DNA from: Rhyzopertha dominica
Taxonomy: Eukaryota; Arthropoda; Insecta; Coleoptera; Bostrichidae
Direction of reading: 5' to 3'
Assembly: GCA_025024175.1 (NCBI GenBank)
Contig: QCXZ01000003.1
Location: 16,636,392-16,700,391 of the forward strand
DNA length: 64,000 nucleotides
Shown: positions 33,330 to 45,800 of the stretch, piece after piece
Numbering within the stretch: the stretch's first letter is position 1
Layout: every line of letters starts with the position of its first letter
Notes under the pieces: generated by a model
The model's input: the letters and a program-made list of their open reading frames with translations, nothing else
Told to the model about the DNA's origin: nothing
Database searches by the model: none
Program-made: the position numbers and the translations under genes

Positions 33330-36190
33330 TATAGGGGGTTCTACCAGCGACGTTAGGTATGTCAACATAACCTCATTTTTACACAGCAGCTATAAAGGAT
33401 GTTTGCTAATTATCTATAGATACTAGACATAATAATGTCTTACAATATTGTTATGTGCCGCAATGGTCAGCTACACAAAAAAAACCTCTCAACTAATGCT
33501 CCACAAGTTTCCGCTAAAGGTGAAATGGTTAAGTAACTGCAATGGTTCGCTAATAAACCTAAAAAGAATACAAAAATTTGCTCTAAGCATTATAAAGACA
33601 TATGTTATGTTACCACTACCATGAGTACCTAAGTATTGTTTTACTTTGTTGCATGCACAATAAATACATACAACACTAAATGCTTAATTATATAACCGCT
33701 GCAAATTGATACAATACTTCCACATCCAATTGTCAAAATGACATTCACCTTTTTTATTTCTTATACTATACAATTAGAAATCAGGTTTTGAGCATTTTTT
33801 CTCTCTACACATTTTTCCTAAGACAAACAGTCCTCGTGATATTAGCAAAAATATATAAACTTTTAAAATCGTTTTTTTCCAAATAACTCGAAAATTATTA
33901 ACTTAACAAAAATTACAACAGTGCTTTCTGATCAAAAATTTGATTTTCTATATAATACCAAAATTTTAAAAAAAATCGTACGAGCAGGGCCCAAACAGGT
34001 TTTTTGGAAATATTTCGAAAATTTCAAAATTTTGGATAAATTTTTTTAAGACACTTTTTATGAGAAATTTTATTTCACATCTGATGGTATGTTCATTTTT
34101 TAAATATATTCGGAGATATTTAGGAAAAACCGTTTTCTTTAAGTGACGCTTTTTGCTAATATCTTCTAAACGGTTTGCTGCACCGAAAATTTATAAGAAC
34201 CGATAATACTCGCACTATCACATACTAAGAAAAATAAAAATGTGCAAAAAGAGTAATTACCCCCGAATTTTGCCCCCTTCCCGATACTCTACTTACCCCA
34301 CAAACAATAGGTCGCTTTGGGTAGTTGAGATTTATACGTTTGCCAAATTTCAAGTTCATATATTAAGTCTTTCGAAAGTTATCGTGTCCACAAACAAAAT
34401 CACAGATACACAGACACACAGACAAGAAACTTGTTTTTGCTCAAACGTTTCGACCATTTTAAAGCGAATGAGCAAATAAAAATTTTTGAAAATTTCTTTG
34501 CGATACAATACCTTTTATCCGTTGGATGTGCAAGTAAAATTGCTATACCAACCAAGTGCTTATTCGATTCCTTGATAGGAAGTGTACAATTGGAAGATGT
34601 GGAAAAAGGAAATGAAAGTGGGAAGAAGTGCGGACCAGAAGATGTAACTTTAGATGAGTTGACATAAGAACATGAAATCAAAATAGTTACCCAAGGCTCT
34701 GTTCACAAACCAACGTGTTCAAAATCTTATGAATATCACGGTTAATATCATGTTCCCTATATAGTTTTTACGCTTTTTACCATCATGATATTGTACAATA
34801 TTTACTTATAAGAACTGCCATCTCATGCAACGCTGTTCTGTCGGTAATAGGTACCATTATTGATCGGCACTGTTTTCATTAGTATTGTTTTCTCTGTACC
34901 AAAAAACGATGCAAGTAGTTGTTGCATGGAAAAATGATGCAAAATGATGTTTATCTACATAAACTTTTGCTTGTCAAAAAAGAAGCTTCTTTTACATTAT
35001 TATTTTATCCATTAAGCAGTTAGTTTACAGCTTAAACCGCGTTAACTTTTTTTTATATTAAGGATCAATAATTGCTGCAGGTTATAAATAGTTTTTTCAA
35101 TACTTTTCATAATCGGTTTCTTAATTATAAAAGTATAGTAATCAGCCGCCTAACATAGGTATATATTCGTGTTCCAGCAGCATGGGGTACGTTTTTTAAT
35201 CTATCGCTGTTGATCTCGCTTTAGCGGCAGTGAGCGTCTTGGATACACATTTTAGGGGTTGCGCCTACGGCCTATACCTATTATACTTATAGATCCTGCT
35301 GTGTAGGACATTTTTACCCGCCTTAAAAGAACACTTTCAACGTTTGAAGTAAAGATTTTTTCCTTGCTGGCAACTTAGACCGTGAGGTGTACCATGTTTT
35401 TCTACATATTTTATTAGATAACGTGAAAATCCGGCTGCTACTACAACTAAATATTCCGAAAAAAAGAGATGGAAACTGACTGGAACAGGATTATGAACAT
35501 ATGGATAATTTTAAGCATTTTCATCTGACGGAAAGCGGCAGGAGGATTCTACCATTTTGCATTTGTAAACTACATCCGCGCTTTCCGAGTCGAGCAGCTT
35601 GTAGCTTCATCTGTTTGCTTTTAGCAGTCCTCCATAACCTTTCCATGTGGAACAGTTCAATAAAGCTTATGCTGATTCCTGACGCGAAACAAGCGCCACC
35701 CTCTGTACCTCCCGACCTATCGTATAATTTATCCTCCGATGAAAATTCAGTGGGTTGCGACTACAGATTCCGTAGAACAATTTATACAGCAGGCTATGTT
35801 ACACTCAAAGGCCCTAGGCAAAGAAAGGCAGGGATACAAAGCGTTTCAGACTTTGTAAGTATAGAGATGTTTACACAAACGAAATAAGAGCCGTTTGTGT
35901 ATATGTAACTATTATCTGTACCAAATGAATATGTATAGAAACCGATATGGTTATAGAAACTGAAATGTCTAAGAATTAAATATGACGTGGGTAGGAGAAT
36001 TGACATAGCCTTGAAAATATCTTATAGTACAATTCGGATGTAGGCTGTGTCCTATCTTGTCCTCTTGTCCGACAAACATACAACAGATAAACTAACAGAA
36101 ATAAATAGCAAATGAGCTTTAGAGTTTGTCGAATGATCTACCTATATTCACAATGAACATTTTGTGGTAATTGGAGATATTCATATTTAA
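33330..36190. other. No convincing feature
   Basis: The frames at 34240-34479, 34431-34667 and 35501-35887 (128 codons) were read and show no domain I recognise. 35501-35887 is the longest but has no supporting motif or context. AT-rich low-complexity stretches lie at 33780-34230. Confidence 0.4.
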
Positions 36191-36279
36191 TGGTTGTTTG
36201 ACTTATCTGTAATTGTAATCAAACCAAATAAATTTTCAACTCTATTTCAATATACAAATACAGAAAAGACCTTTCATTT

Positions 36280-36960
36280 ACACGCCTGTACACTATATAT
36301 CCTGTCTGCAAGAGGAAAAATTATTTCTGGGGATCTATCACACAACTGCTTCTCTCAAGTAATAAAATATGCTGATGATACGAGCCTTGTGGTTTCAAAT
36401 GACGTGTGTTAAGAAGGTACTAAAGCAAATAAGAGACGCTATACTGGTGTACTGAGAATGGCTTAGTNCTGCACTTAAGCATAACAAAGTTAATTATATT
36501 CCTAACAAAGAACGCAAATCGTGAAACAAATATTCACGTTAAACTAAATGATAAAATAATTACTCAATTAGATCACATTAAATTTCTCGGATTAATTATT
36601 GATCATAAGCTGACATGGCAGCGACAAATAATCAGTCTTAGCGATCGATTGTCATCTGTTTGTTTTTTATTGAGAAGTCTTTAGGGATACTGTTAGCATA
36701 AAGCACTACGGTATATGAAGGAGTGAGTGCGACTTACTTATGTAAGTCAATCTTTAAAGAATATAGAATACTTACATTATCTAGTTTGTATATCTTCCAG
36801 TTGGTTATGTATGTTAAACAAAATTTGTCGGAGTTTTGTAAGAATAGTGGCACTCATAATCACAACAAAAGAAATGCCATTGAAATATGCTAACCGTACG
36901 CTCCATTATCATATAGGTGTACTTACTGTGTTACAACAAACTTGACAAAAATTTGAAAAA
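36280..36960 (+). pseudogene. Non-LTR reverse transcriptase remnant (C-terminal half)
   Basis: YADDTSLVV at 36368-36394 is the RT catalytic motif C. After frameshifts, DHIKFLGLIIDHKLTW and LSDRLSSVCFLLRSL give the thumb region, and LSSLYIFQLVMYVKQNL followed by NSGTHNHNKRNAIEI gives the C-terminal region characteristic of Jockey/CR1-type RTs. One ambiguous base is at 36468. No intact frame, no recognisable tail repeat; an old fragment. Confidence 0.75.
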
Positions 36961-38360
36961 AATGTAAGTTATCGGCAATCTTAAAAAATAAATAGCGAGA
37001 ATATTTACTAGACCAAACAGAAGGGTACTTTGAAGAGGATTAAAGGTTAGGGCTTAAAATTTGATTAAACAAGATGGGTACCTTTTTCGTATTTCCTCGT
37101 AATTAAAGATAACAACTAATTATTTTCGTTAACATTTAGACTCCGCTTGGTACTTATTTAGAGTTGTACTATCAGCCTTTTACTAGTTTGTATTTGGTTA
37201 TTGTTATTGACACAAATAACTTATTGACTTGTTCGATGGAACAATTGTCATTTGCGGAATGCTATATATATTCATGCTTTTGTCCTCCAATTCATTTCTC
37301 ACAACCTCAGAGGGCTTAAGATAACCCAATTATACAGCTACCAGCTTTGATAATTAGTCTTCATATTATTTTAACCAAATCTAGGATGCATCTTACATTA
37401 TTGTTTTAGCAAGATTTTTGCTGCTGCTTTGAAATTGAGGAAAACTGAAACTGAAGTGACTCACTGTAAATATAACAGAACTGACAGCCGAAACAGCCGA
37501 TCAACTATTAGTTAAATCCTAACTTCGTTCTGTCTCACAATACGCGGTGGATATTTTGCGTAATGTTCAGAAGTCGTGTTTAATATTTTAGAACTGGCAA
37601 CATTATTTGAAGGTACATAAATCTCTATCATGCTGAAAATAATCCTCTCAAGCATATCCTGCAATCTGGAGCCGGAAGCTTTTCAATACGCTACACATCG
37701 CTTGCTCTCTCTCTCTCTCTCCTCCCCATATCAGATTCACTTCACACTGCACCGGTTTGTTTTCAACGTAGATGCACGCGCATGATAAGTTTCGAACGCT
37801 AGACGGCACTTTATACGAAGCAATCCTTTAGGTACTGGGCCGAGGTGTTTTGTTCTATTTCTGTGGTGTTATTCTCGCATAGCGTTTTGTTCGAGTCTAG
37901 CAAATGAGGTAGTACATCAAGCGTAGATTTTCAATAAATGTACAGCGGCTTGTGTTCCTTGCCAAAACATTAGGTAAATTAAATAAAGTAATGCCTCATC
38001 TTAATTAAAGACAATTATAGTTTTGTAAAAAATACGAGTTGAATATTTTGTTAACAATAATACGTCGATTCATTATGATGATGCAAAGATGATGCCTGCC
38101 TTTGTGAAACAGAGGAACGTGTTTGTTTACAAGATTGTACTTCGCAGCCCTATAATGATGGCATGCAGCTGGAAAACTACGTTTCTTTCCACGAGCACTT
38201 GATGCCAACAAGTAATTGTACATTATGTTGCTTATAAAGGAATCAGTTGCATTAACTTTCCTGTTGAATACTGAATTTTATTAAAACCTCAGGTTTGTTT
38301 TTAGCTTAGTTTGTCGTAAAATAACTATTTAAGCTAAAAAGCATTCATACTACTCATATT
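36961..38360. other. No gene; short (CT)n at 37705-37720
   Basis: AT-rich spacer with one dinucleotide run. No frames with recognisable domains. Confidence 0.5.
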
Positions 38361-38363
38361 ATA

Positions 38364-38646
38364 NAGGGTTTCTATAAATGATTCATGCATCCAGGGCGCT
38401 TATGGAAATTATCGATTAAATCAATTTGCCGCCTCCCAGAAAAGTAACGTATACTTGTCATCTGTCGATTTTTGAATTATTTGATATATTTGAATACGAG
38501 AAAACGCCTGGGAGTGTGTATTTTCAACATATTCTGTAGTGTTTTGTGGGATAAATAACTTTAGGGTTGCAGAAAGCTCACAGGCGGCACAAAGAACTCG
38601 GAAATCAACGCCGCCCGCGTTGCATAAATCATTTATAGAAGCCCTG
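38364..38646. mobile_element. TA-flanked MITE, family T, copy 3 (283 bp)
   Basis: The ends are N-AGGGTTTCTATAAATGATT on the left and CAGGGCTTCTATAAATGATT on the right (complement), with TA at 38362-38363 and 38647-38648. The first base is ambiguous (N), where C is expected. It is a full-length, inverted-orientation match to 23745-24109 and lacks the extra segment of about 80 bp found there and at 31.9 kb. Non-coding. Confidence 0.8.
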
Positions 38647-38879
38647 TAAAATCAGAATTGTAGGACATCTCATGCCCAGCAATTAATTCAGTGTTTGGTG
38701 TCTCTAGTGATCAATGATTAAGAAAACAGAGTACTCAGACAAAAATAGTTTTAGCTTGTTTAATTAGCTTTAATTTTTGAAAACACAGGCAAAATAAGAC
38801 ATTGCTGTTTTTAGGAAAGTGTCCCAATTTCTGCATTGAAGTTAGGAAATTACGGCACCATAGAAGCTCACTTAATATA

Positions 38880-39333
38880 CAGAGTGATCGTAAAGTTCGG
38901 GACAAAATTCATAAATAAGTTAAGAAATGTTTTTAAACGCTCTTTTTCTTTTGACATATATTGTTCTTGAAGACGTCATCTATTATTAAACTATGACATG
39001 ACCATCAATTTCTGTAAATGGCTACCTCAAATTCTTATTTGTGAAAGACAACCTAAAAATAACAATAAATTTGGGGAGGAAACCCGCCAACCATTTTACA
39101 TTGCCCACACGTATATAAACGCTTTGAACACCTCGTCCAATAACTTCGGGACTAATATACGCCCTTTCTCCACGGATTTGTACTCGTAAATCGTTTAAAT
39201 TATGTAGTCTCTTAACTAGATCTTCGATTTTAAGTAACCGTGTCAAAGTATTCAAGGAGTTCACCGCCATAGGGGGTGGTACCCCGTCTTGCTCCTTATG
39301 GAAGACCATCATTATCGTTATTCGAAAAAACAA
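38880..39333 (-). mobile_element. Mariner-like remnant with 3' terminal repeat
   Basis: TA at 38878-38879 is followed by CAGAGTGATCGTAAAGTTCG, resembling the CAGGGTG-type termini of the mariner-like elements in this window. Minus-strand coding similarity to a transposase C-terminus starts just inside. No second terminus was found, so the 5' part is lost. Confidence 0.5.
39022..39333 (-). pseudogene. Mariner-like transposase C-terminal fragment
   Basis: A 103-codon frame reads KEQDGVPPPMAVNSLNTL, recalling the Q-x-D-G-x-P-P segment around the second catalytic aspartate, then LNDLRVQIRGERAYISPEVI, the C-terminal helix region. The segment expected between them, with the third catalytic acidic residue, is missing. 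It is too short and deleted to be active. The assignment is by motif only. Confidence 0.5.
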
Positions 39334-39677
39334 CTACCAATATTGGTATCACCTCAAATCTTAAAAAAAATATAAATAGTGAGGGAAAGTTAATATAACT
39401 CATGTAATTTTCCGTGGTTTTATGCTTTTTAGGCCCAGACGAGATTTTCTTGGGACTAATATTAACAGTTCTGACGGTTAATCACATCATTAAGACAAAA
39501 GGCAGTTTCATAAAAAAATATGTTATTTAAAAAAAATATTTAACTCATGTATTAGTTGAACTGTATATGGGTGATATTGTACTAAGATTGATATATGAGC
39601 AGCCGCCAGGTCGACATGTCATGATTTTCTTCAAATTCAAGCAGCAGATTTAATTCTACGAATTCTACGTCTTGATG
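39334..39677. other. No recognisable feature
   Basis: AT-rich spacer, nothing to support. Confidence 0.5.
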
Positions 39678-39679
39678 TA

Positions 39680-40394
39680 CAGGGTGTGCCGCTTAAATCC
39701 GGACAAGCTAAACTTTTTAGAAAACAATGTATTGCTAAAAAATCTAATCCTTTTGCATATCAATTTTGTGACCTGTGGAGAATGGAATTATTCGATACGA
39801 CCTCTTTCAACAACAAAGACCGCCTCAATTATTGACCCGAAGGGCTCGCACGGTCTCTTTAAAGCAGGACTGTGCGTAAAGATGCAAGATTAGGGTGTGT
39901 GGACTTGCTAGTAACTCTTTTGATTACGCTCCAAAGGGACTACAACTCTAGAACTCACCATCTACTGTTTCTCCATATTCGTCAGAATGCGCACACAAAC
40001 TTCTTTCTTGACAGGTTTCCTTTTCTAAAAAAAAAAAGAAAATTTCCAAGACTGCCGTTCCATGTCACGAATTCTATCGAGTGACTCTTCCTTGACGGTT
40101 TAGCGAAACTTTCCTTCGACATCTCAGAAGCATTATATTTAGCTAAAATGTCGTGCACAATTGAATCACGAGTACCCGAAGAACTTAATTATTTCAGTTG
40201 CCAAACGCCAAGCATGAACACTTTTGATTATCGCGGCTCTTCGGTTGTACTCCGCCTTTGTTCGCAATTTTGAGGTTGTGACTGTTTAACAAACGTACGT
40301 TGCTTTCATGGTTGCCTACAAGCATCTATAGCGGAACTATTATATGGCGGGAAATTCAGATATAAATTTGCTAGGATTTTAATGGTGCACCCTG
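39680..40394. mobile_element. TA-flanked inverted-repeat element (715 bp)
   Basis: Ends CAGGGTGTGCCGCTTAAATC (left) and CAGGGTGCACCATTAAAATC (right, complement), flanked by TA at 39678-39679 and 40395-40396. The inverted match is imperfect (about 16 of 20). No transposase is recognisable inside. A decayed mariner-type non-autonomous element is the best reading. Confidence 0.5.
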
Positions 40395-40624
40395 TATTGG
40401 AGATCTGCCTGATCATGACCCTGGTGATCTGTTTATCCGGATATTCGTAATTAAAATCTTGAGATGCTTCCGCGTGGGTTCAAAATCTATCACCAAAGCT
40501 AACTGATCAATATTTTTTTTCTGATTCTGTTAAATTTTGTCAAATTCTTTAAATCAATTGGACATATGTCGTAAGAAGTAATCAGAATTCAGATACGTTG
40601 CCTTCAAACTAAATGATACGTTTA

Positions 40625-40935
40625 GAAGGAGAAACATTCGTAAAAACTATTGCCAACTTTGAGCGGGAATCCAAACCGAGACTCTTTGAATTCCGGTCAA
40701 ACATGTTGTCACTGCAACACCAAAGCCCTGTTCAAATTCCAGGTCAAAGTAGCATATATAGTATATGTCAAAGTTTACTACGTAATGTAGGGCAACTGAA
40801 TGCCATCTGGCGGTGGCCAGATTCTGGCGACCGGTAGTAACAAGGGTTTTGGTGGTGCAGCGGCAGTACATTTGACAGGCATTCAAAAGGTCACGGGTTG
40901 GATTCCTGGTCAAAGCTGGCAATATTTGTTTAGAA
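40625..40935. repeat. tRNA-related foldback element, copy 2 (both heads)
   Basis: A minus-strand tRNA-like unit (40650-40730, GGGCTTTGGTGTTGCAG ... CTCGGTTTGGATTCCCG) and a plus-strand one (40844-40921, GTTTTGGTGGTGCAGCGGC ... CACGGGTTGGATTCCTGG) face outward. Each ends in AAGTTGGCAATAG or AAGCTGGCAATAT. The 110-bp core between them contains GGTCAAAGTAGCATATATAG and CCATCTGGCGGTGG. Same design as 42523-42862. Confidence 0.65.
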
Positions 40936-41905
40936 ATACGTTTACTTTCAAACCTAATTAGATACTACTTATAATCATAAACATTCTTCCCTAAAGTTGT
41001 TTCTTCATAATTTTCTCACGAAATGTATTCAGTGGTCAATCTGATTTTATTGTTAAGATTTGCAATAGTATAAAAAATTAATTCATCAAATTTGAAAATA
41101 ACCCATTGAGATCCCTTAGGAAACTATACAATTTACGTATCAAAACTTATTCAGCGCTACAATTGCCCTGGGGATGTCTCCTCCAAAGCTCACAAAACAT
41201 TTGATCTATCCGAACCCATTTATGATTGTGTTAGCCATAAACGTCATAACAAGCAACATTCACAGACTGGTCTTTCTCTAATTCTCTGACAAATGCCTTT
41301 AATTAGCTGAATTCACGAGCCACCACTGTAGTATGTATGTGTTGGTGTATTGTAGGAACTATGTGCGCACTAAATTCTTCAGCAATCCTGACCGCACGCA
41401 CTCAGCTTGGGTCCCAGGTATACGATGAATTATTAACATTCCTTCAGCGATGTGCGTGCTGTACCTGCTGCAAAGATTCACTTTGAGTCAGGCAACTTTA
41501 AATGAAAAATTGCATGTTCCAATGAGTTATGTAGACATACATTCAGTGGGAAAGTAATGCTGTTTGAATTAAGATGGATAGTTTCCCAAATTTCTTATTT
41601 TGGTTGGATTGTTATGGAAAAAGTGTTGGTCGTTAGAAAGAATACGAGAAATAGAAATTTAGACAAGTCTTGCCCATTTTTGGAACATTAAGAGCGCTGT
41701 AATCTTTTTATATTGTTTTCCAGCAGCTTAGAGACATTTATTGGGTTAACTTCTTTATTACTAGAATTATAACAGTCATACGAAATTTGTTTCATGCAAA
41801 CGCATTGACACTATGCATATTGTTTCGTTCAATAATCGAAAAACCTATTTACACATTTTAATATGTATATAAAAAGGTGGAATACAAACTGTTTTCTCTC
41901 TGAGA
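40936..41905. other. No recognisable feature
   Basis: No frame or repeat that I can support. Confidence 0.5.
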
Positions 41906-41910
41906 TAACT

Positions 41911-41990
41911 ATGTCCACGATAAACTGAGCTCTGAAGATGCTCACCATAGCAGTGGATGAAAGGTCAGCGAAGAGGAAATCGCTGCGACC
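41911..41990 (+). repeat. Penelope-like 3'-end fragment, copy 2
   Basis: Aligns with 10131-10215: CCACGATAAACTGAGCTCTG, AAGATGCTCACCATAGCAGT, then GATGAAAGGTCAGCGA and GAGGAAATCGC. It keeps CTGAAGA and GAAA of the hammerhead-like layout, but the stem is weak. Confidence 0.5.
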
Positions 41991-42522
41991 ATGGCCTGGT
42001 TTTCGGAAACAGAAAGTCTGCCGTGACCACGATACTATACAAACAACGAACAGAACAGCTACAACAAATACGAAAGGTCCAGAGGAGTAAAACTGCCCTA
42101 AGTGGGAAACTCTATCGCTCTCCTCCTTCCGGACACAGAGCAGGAAAACATTTCGTCGAAATAAAAAAAGAAAACACCATAATTTAGAGGCACGCAGTCA
42201 TACTGACTGAGACCACAATTTCTGTGTAGGAAAGTATGTTTATCTGGACGTGGAAAGAAAACGGCCAAGGGTAAGGACCTAACGGAGTAACTCAAACTGG
42301 AGAACCTTTTTAGGTATTGTAATACTGCGCCTGTACTGCTTGACATTAGTGACCATTACCGAGAATTATGGACGGCACTAATTAACCCTTTGCTACTCAA
42401 GTTTGCAAACATTTGATATAGTGTCGATAAAGTAGGGCCCAAAATTAAATGATAGTTTGCAAAAATTTGCTAAACATTTAACCTAAGAGAAAGTTAATTA
42501 TTGCCTGAAATTTGTTTTTAAT

Positions 42523-42862
42523 TAATGTCGATGATATCTTAATGGGTTAACAGGCATAAGAAAAAATAAAAAAGTATTNCCAGCTTTGACCGAGATTTTA
42601 ACTCGGGACCTTTTGAATACTAGTTGACGAGCGATTCAGCTGCAAATGCGCCGGATGTTTTTCAGCAGCGTTGCATATGAACTTTGATGTATATATGCCA
42701 CCTTGACCTCGATTCTGAATACGGCCCTGATAGCTCAGTGATAGAGCGTTTGACTAGTATTCAAAAGGTCCCGAGTTCAAATCTCGGTCAAGGCTGGCAA
42801 TACTTTTTCATTTCTTCTTATGCCTGTTAACCCATTAAACTATCATGGACGTTAAATTAACC
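42523..42862. repeat. tRNA-related foldback element, copy 3 (outer arms about 110 bp)
   Basis: The outer arms are long inverted repeats: TTAATGGGTTAACAGGCATA at the left and its complement at the right, then AAAAAGTATTGCCAGC, then the 3' half of a tRNA-like unit. The right unit (42723-42793) is a nearly complete tRNA-like cloverleaf; the left unit keeps only the anticodon and T arms (about 42580-42640), joined to a body with GCAGCGTTGCATATGAAC. The core shares GATGTATATATGCC with the other copies. Non-coding. Confidence 0.75.
42723..42793 (+). tRNA. tRNA-like cloverleaf (AGU anticodon loop), probably a SINE head
   Basis: Acceptor GCCCTGA pairs with TCAAGGC at six of seven positions. D arm GCTC/GAGC, anticodon arm TTTGA/TCAAA with loop CTAGTAT (AGT, threonine by position), and T arm CCGAG/CTCGG with loop TTCAAAT are all fully paired. 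It is 71 nt long with Pol III A and B boxes. It is embedded in a repeated foldback, and its relatives at 25.0 and 40.8 kb pair worse, so it is more likely a tRNA-derived repeat unit than a working tRNA gene. Confidence 0.4.
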
Positions 42863-45800
42863 TAAGGTTTAAAAAGAGATTTATTTTGAGATGATTGAAA
42901 CATAAGGATCTGTTACTTTGACAAAGATATGACGTCAACGGCGGGTAAGCTTTATTAAAAGGAGAAATATTGTTCTTATAAATTTTGATTGATCCATTAA
43001 CTTCAGGAAGAGAATATTAATCGGCGCTTACAATTTTGACAGTTGCTAATGAGAAGATGTGATGCAGACCTTGTTAATTCATTAAATGTGCAGACGAAAG
43101 GCACCTGATGAGCTTTTTTGTTTTATTTACTAACTTCACATTTATGCACCCTTCTCGTTATAGTAAAGTAAAAGCATTGTAACGGGTTTACTCTAAATGT
43201 CAACTTTATTATTACAACGTTTAGACGGGGAGTCAGCAACGCGAACCGTCACACAAATTTTTAAAGTGCCTCCCGTCTGAGACACTGCTAACTCAGTGGA
43301 GACGGTGGGGTTCAGTGATACAATAGTGTGTGATAAGCTTCTAACATTACACGTTGAAAAGAAAAACTCAAGATGTAGAACGTCCTCACTTTTATATTAA
43401 AACAACTCTCTACAAGTGATTGTGACTATAAATAAAGTGATGGTGACTGTGACAAGTGAATTATAACGTAAATTACCCCTAACGAGTGCGCACTGGTGTC
43501 CTTAAATACAAGTCAACCTGATATTGTGCAATATAGCTCTATATATCGGGGAATACTAACACTAAAGCGTAAGTACGTCGGTGGATACTAAACCGATAAC
43601 AGTATCGATTAAATGAAACTAATCCAGGTAAGTATGTTATTTAGTTTATACCTAACGAACGCAAAATGTGTTATATTCTAGGTACTCATCGTCATGCTCC
43701 TTTCAGGTTCCCTTCGCCAGTGATTTTCGATGCCCTATGTTTATCCGACGGGATGCTGATGACTGCTGGTACGTCCGATGACGTAGGGGTGTGATGACGT
43801 ATGTGGTGACGTCTCTAAAGGAAGGACGCACCAATATCTCGGCCGGGCCAAGGATGGAGTAAAAAAGAGCCTAAATGAAAGGGATGTCTATGAAGAAACG
43901 GTTATTGGCAAATCTTAGGTATACTTTCCGACATACCAAAGATTCCCTTACCTTATTAGGAGAAAGCACCGTGGTTAATGGTCGCCGAATGGCGTAATTC
44001 CGTCCAAGACGACAAAGGTCGAGTTTTGGTCTAGAACTAGTCAGATGACTTCACCAATCACTACGACCGCTATGGCTATATGTTTATTGAATCCAGGATA
44101 ACCTGTCGTGTAGATCACTATATATCAAATACAACTTTGATTCACGATGGATGAACTACACCGATATAACAATAGCCTTCCGTTCGGAAACCAAGCCACT
44201 GCTCTTCGTGAATTTCACCGTTCAGAAGATTCCCATCGCCCAGGACAACAAAAAGTCTCCAATAAAAACTTTTAAAAGATAAAGCCATCGTTTCTGTGTT
44301 TTCCAGATCTTTGACGCCGCGAATTTAGAGGACCTATCTAACATGTTCACCAACAATAAAATTTGAAATAAAGACGTTCTTTTTTATAACTACACTACCC
44401 TTACAGCATCTTCGGAAGTTAGTGCGTAACATCAATTCGTCTAATGTCTAAAACAGAGAAAGGTATGTTATTGGCTTTGGGGTACCGAGTGGGACCACAG
44501 CCATTACAGTAAAAAGATGTGGCTGTTTATGTAAATTGTGCATACTGCTTGCTTTAAAGGTAGTGCAGGAGTTTAATTAAAACTACGCAAGAATATTACT
44601 TACTATTGCCAGTTTTAGTTCGTCCAAAAATGCTTTAGTATTATTAGAAGCACCCGACGAAAACTAGTGAATCGAATATAATCTAACATTTATTAGGGAT
44701 GTATTCATCCACATATGGTTACCACACCAAGCAAGAGCTTTTGCGCTTCTAAGNTAAACAAAGAGTGTGTTTTACAGCCACGATATTGTTGTAGTTGTCA
44801 AAGTGTCACAAATACTGTCAACAATACTTTCGGTTCGCCCGAATGAAGAGTTGGGATATTGATTAATATAGTATAATACATTCGGGTTCATTTCCTCAGT
44901 TAGTTTCAGGAGTCCGTGTGGTGTACAGTTTGAACATTACCAATGTCTCTAAAGAATATGTAATGGCTTCTTCTGCATAAGCACTATTTTATCTTTTAGT
45001 TATGAAATTGACAATAAATGTTTTATGTTGATATCACTTTGTCTTGAAACAAATACTTTTTGGACTTATTAATTACCGCCACGCCAGTTATATATCTTGA
45101 TCACTTCCGCAGAAATTTTTCTGCTCTTACAAATTATTATTTGTTTTTGTGCTTTTAAGCTCAATCGGGTAATAAACATTATTTTGACTTCTTGTTTAGT
45201 TAGAAAACATTGTTGTAGCCTCTGTCTGAAAACGTAATAACTTAATTTGGGAAAAGGGGAAACTTCGTAACTACAGTCCGACATGGCAACACGTTTCTAC
45301 GTCGTAACCGACGAACCAGCAACTTTCCCTATTCCAGATGTCGAAGCTAAACAGTTTATTGAAAACGACGTTGGTAGTATTCAGGAGGCAAGCTCTTAAA
45401 CGCCTGGTATCGCTCGATTATCGGTGCGTGCTAGCAATATCGAGGTGTAGACGAGAATTCTAGAGCCCTGTCACAACTTGCCAGTTATGATGAAATGAAG
45501 CCCCCAATTCAAGATAGAAGTTGTGTCTGTCGGAAAACGGGACACATAATTTGCGTGAGAATGCTAGAGAACGTGCCACTTCGCTGATTAAGTTCCGTGT
45601 TGAATGCATCGATTCTGCTAGTTGCGATTTCATTTCCGGTGTAGCTGAGAGTCACTCCGATCTATCATTGCTGAGTCAATATTGATGGTTGGATGCGAAC
45701 TTGATGCAAATTGTGCTAACCTTAATAACTGTGGCGTAAGAGCGTCAGCACACAGAACGTGAACTTCCATTATAGCGGAACAAATAATAAATTACGGTTG

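Noticed and set aside
35501..35887. 128-codon frame, the longest without transposon similarity
   Set aside because: No recognisable domain, no RNA evidence and no neighbouring exon; chance frames of this size are expected in 64 kb.
40647..40922. 91-codon minus-strand frame
   Set aside because: It is produced by the antisense of the tRNA-related foldback at 40.6-40.9 kb.
45283..45700. Possible gag zinc-knuckle remnant (CVCRKTGHI)
   Set aside because: The cysteine and histidine spacing does not fit CCHC, and stops interrupt every frame; too weak to call.
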